In this document: piece by piece, positions 17,040 to 17,221 of the stretch
How the letters are laid out: each line of letters starts with the position of its first letter
Numbering within the stretch: position 1 is the stretch's first letter
NCBI GenBank assembly: GCA_022592435.1
Contig: JABYQS010000607.1
Location: forward strand, 1-17,221
Direction of reading: 5' to 3'
Length of the DNA stretch: 17,221 nucleotides
Source of the DNA: Cerioporus squamosus
Taxonomy: Eukaryota; Basidiomycota; Agaricomycetes; Polyporales; Polyporaceae
Translations under genes and position numbers: made by a program
The notes under the pieces: generated by a model
Told to the model about the DNA's origin: nothing
Seen by the model: the letters and a program-made list of their open reading frames with translations, nothing else
The model's database searches: none

Positions 17040-17221
17040 GGATACGAGCAGATCAATATCACACGGCTTCGTTCAATTCGATCCGTAATCCATCAATTCG
17101 AGAGATATAGACACACAGTACGGTAAGGATAATGGTACACAATCGGAGCACACTGCGCGAGCAAAACAGACAAGAGCCAATAATATAGACGAAGACCGTA
17201 ACACCAAGGAAAAGAGTCCAT

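Overview
The window looks like nuclear DNA of a filamentous basidiomycete, most likely an agaricomycete. The genes are GC-rich and split by many very short introns (about 43-96 nt) with GTRNGT-like donors, CTNAY-like branch sites and YAG acceptors. Four products resemble fungal housekeeping or regulatory proteins: an Rpd3-type histone deacetylase, a Pumilio/RRM RNA-binding protein, a Gds1-like nuclear protein and a small Gly2 (putatively myristoylated) protein. All exon models below were built by hand from splice signals, reading phase and protein resemblance; no database search was run.

Layout. 1-2898: two head-to-head (divergent) relatives of an unidentified multi-pass membrane protein family, the left one running off the window. 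The right copy is interrupted near its 3' end by an 892-bp non-autonomous hAT-like element (1955-2846) with a perfect 8-bp target-site duplication. 3054-3799 (-): small Gly2 protein, in 4 exons. 3800-4018: short shared promoter. 4019-6094 (+): 7-exon class I histone deacetylase (RPD3), fully in frame. 6095-6751: convergent 3' region. 6752-11010 (-): 8-exon protein with two RRMs and Pumilio-type repeats. 11011-11914: promoter/3' region. 11915-15057 (-): 5-exon Gds1-like protein. 15285-15660 (+): coding-like blocks in alternating frames. 15775-16245 (-): splice-signal-rich candidate gene. 16775-17039 (-): candidate gene for a protein of about 62 aa.

Two things stand out. First, the hAT-like insertion can be reconstructed to the base: it gave the right membrane gene a stop codon from inside its own terminal repeat and stranded the original last 15 codons on its far side. 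Second, most gene models other than RPD3 need single-base frame corrections (most look like one missing base), with a cluster of seven in the Gds1-like gene. Corrected exon lengths then balance exactly with the splice phases. This points to assembly indels, or less likely to real gene decay, and should be settled before any protein here is trusted. No CRISPR, rRNA or convincing tRNA was seen, and no system of a clearly new kind.
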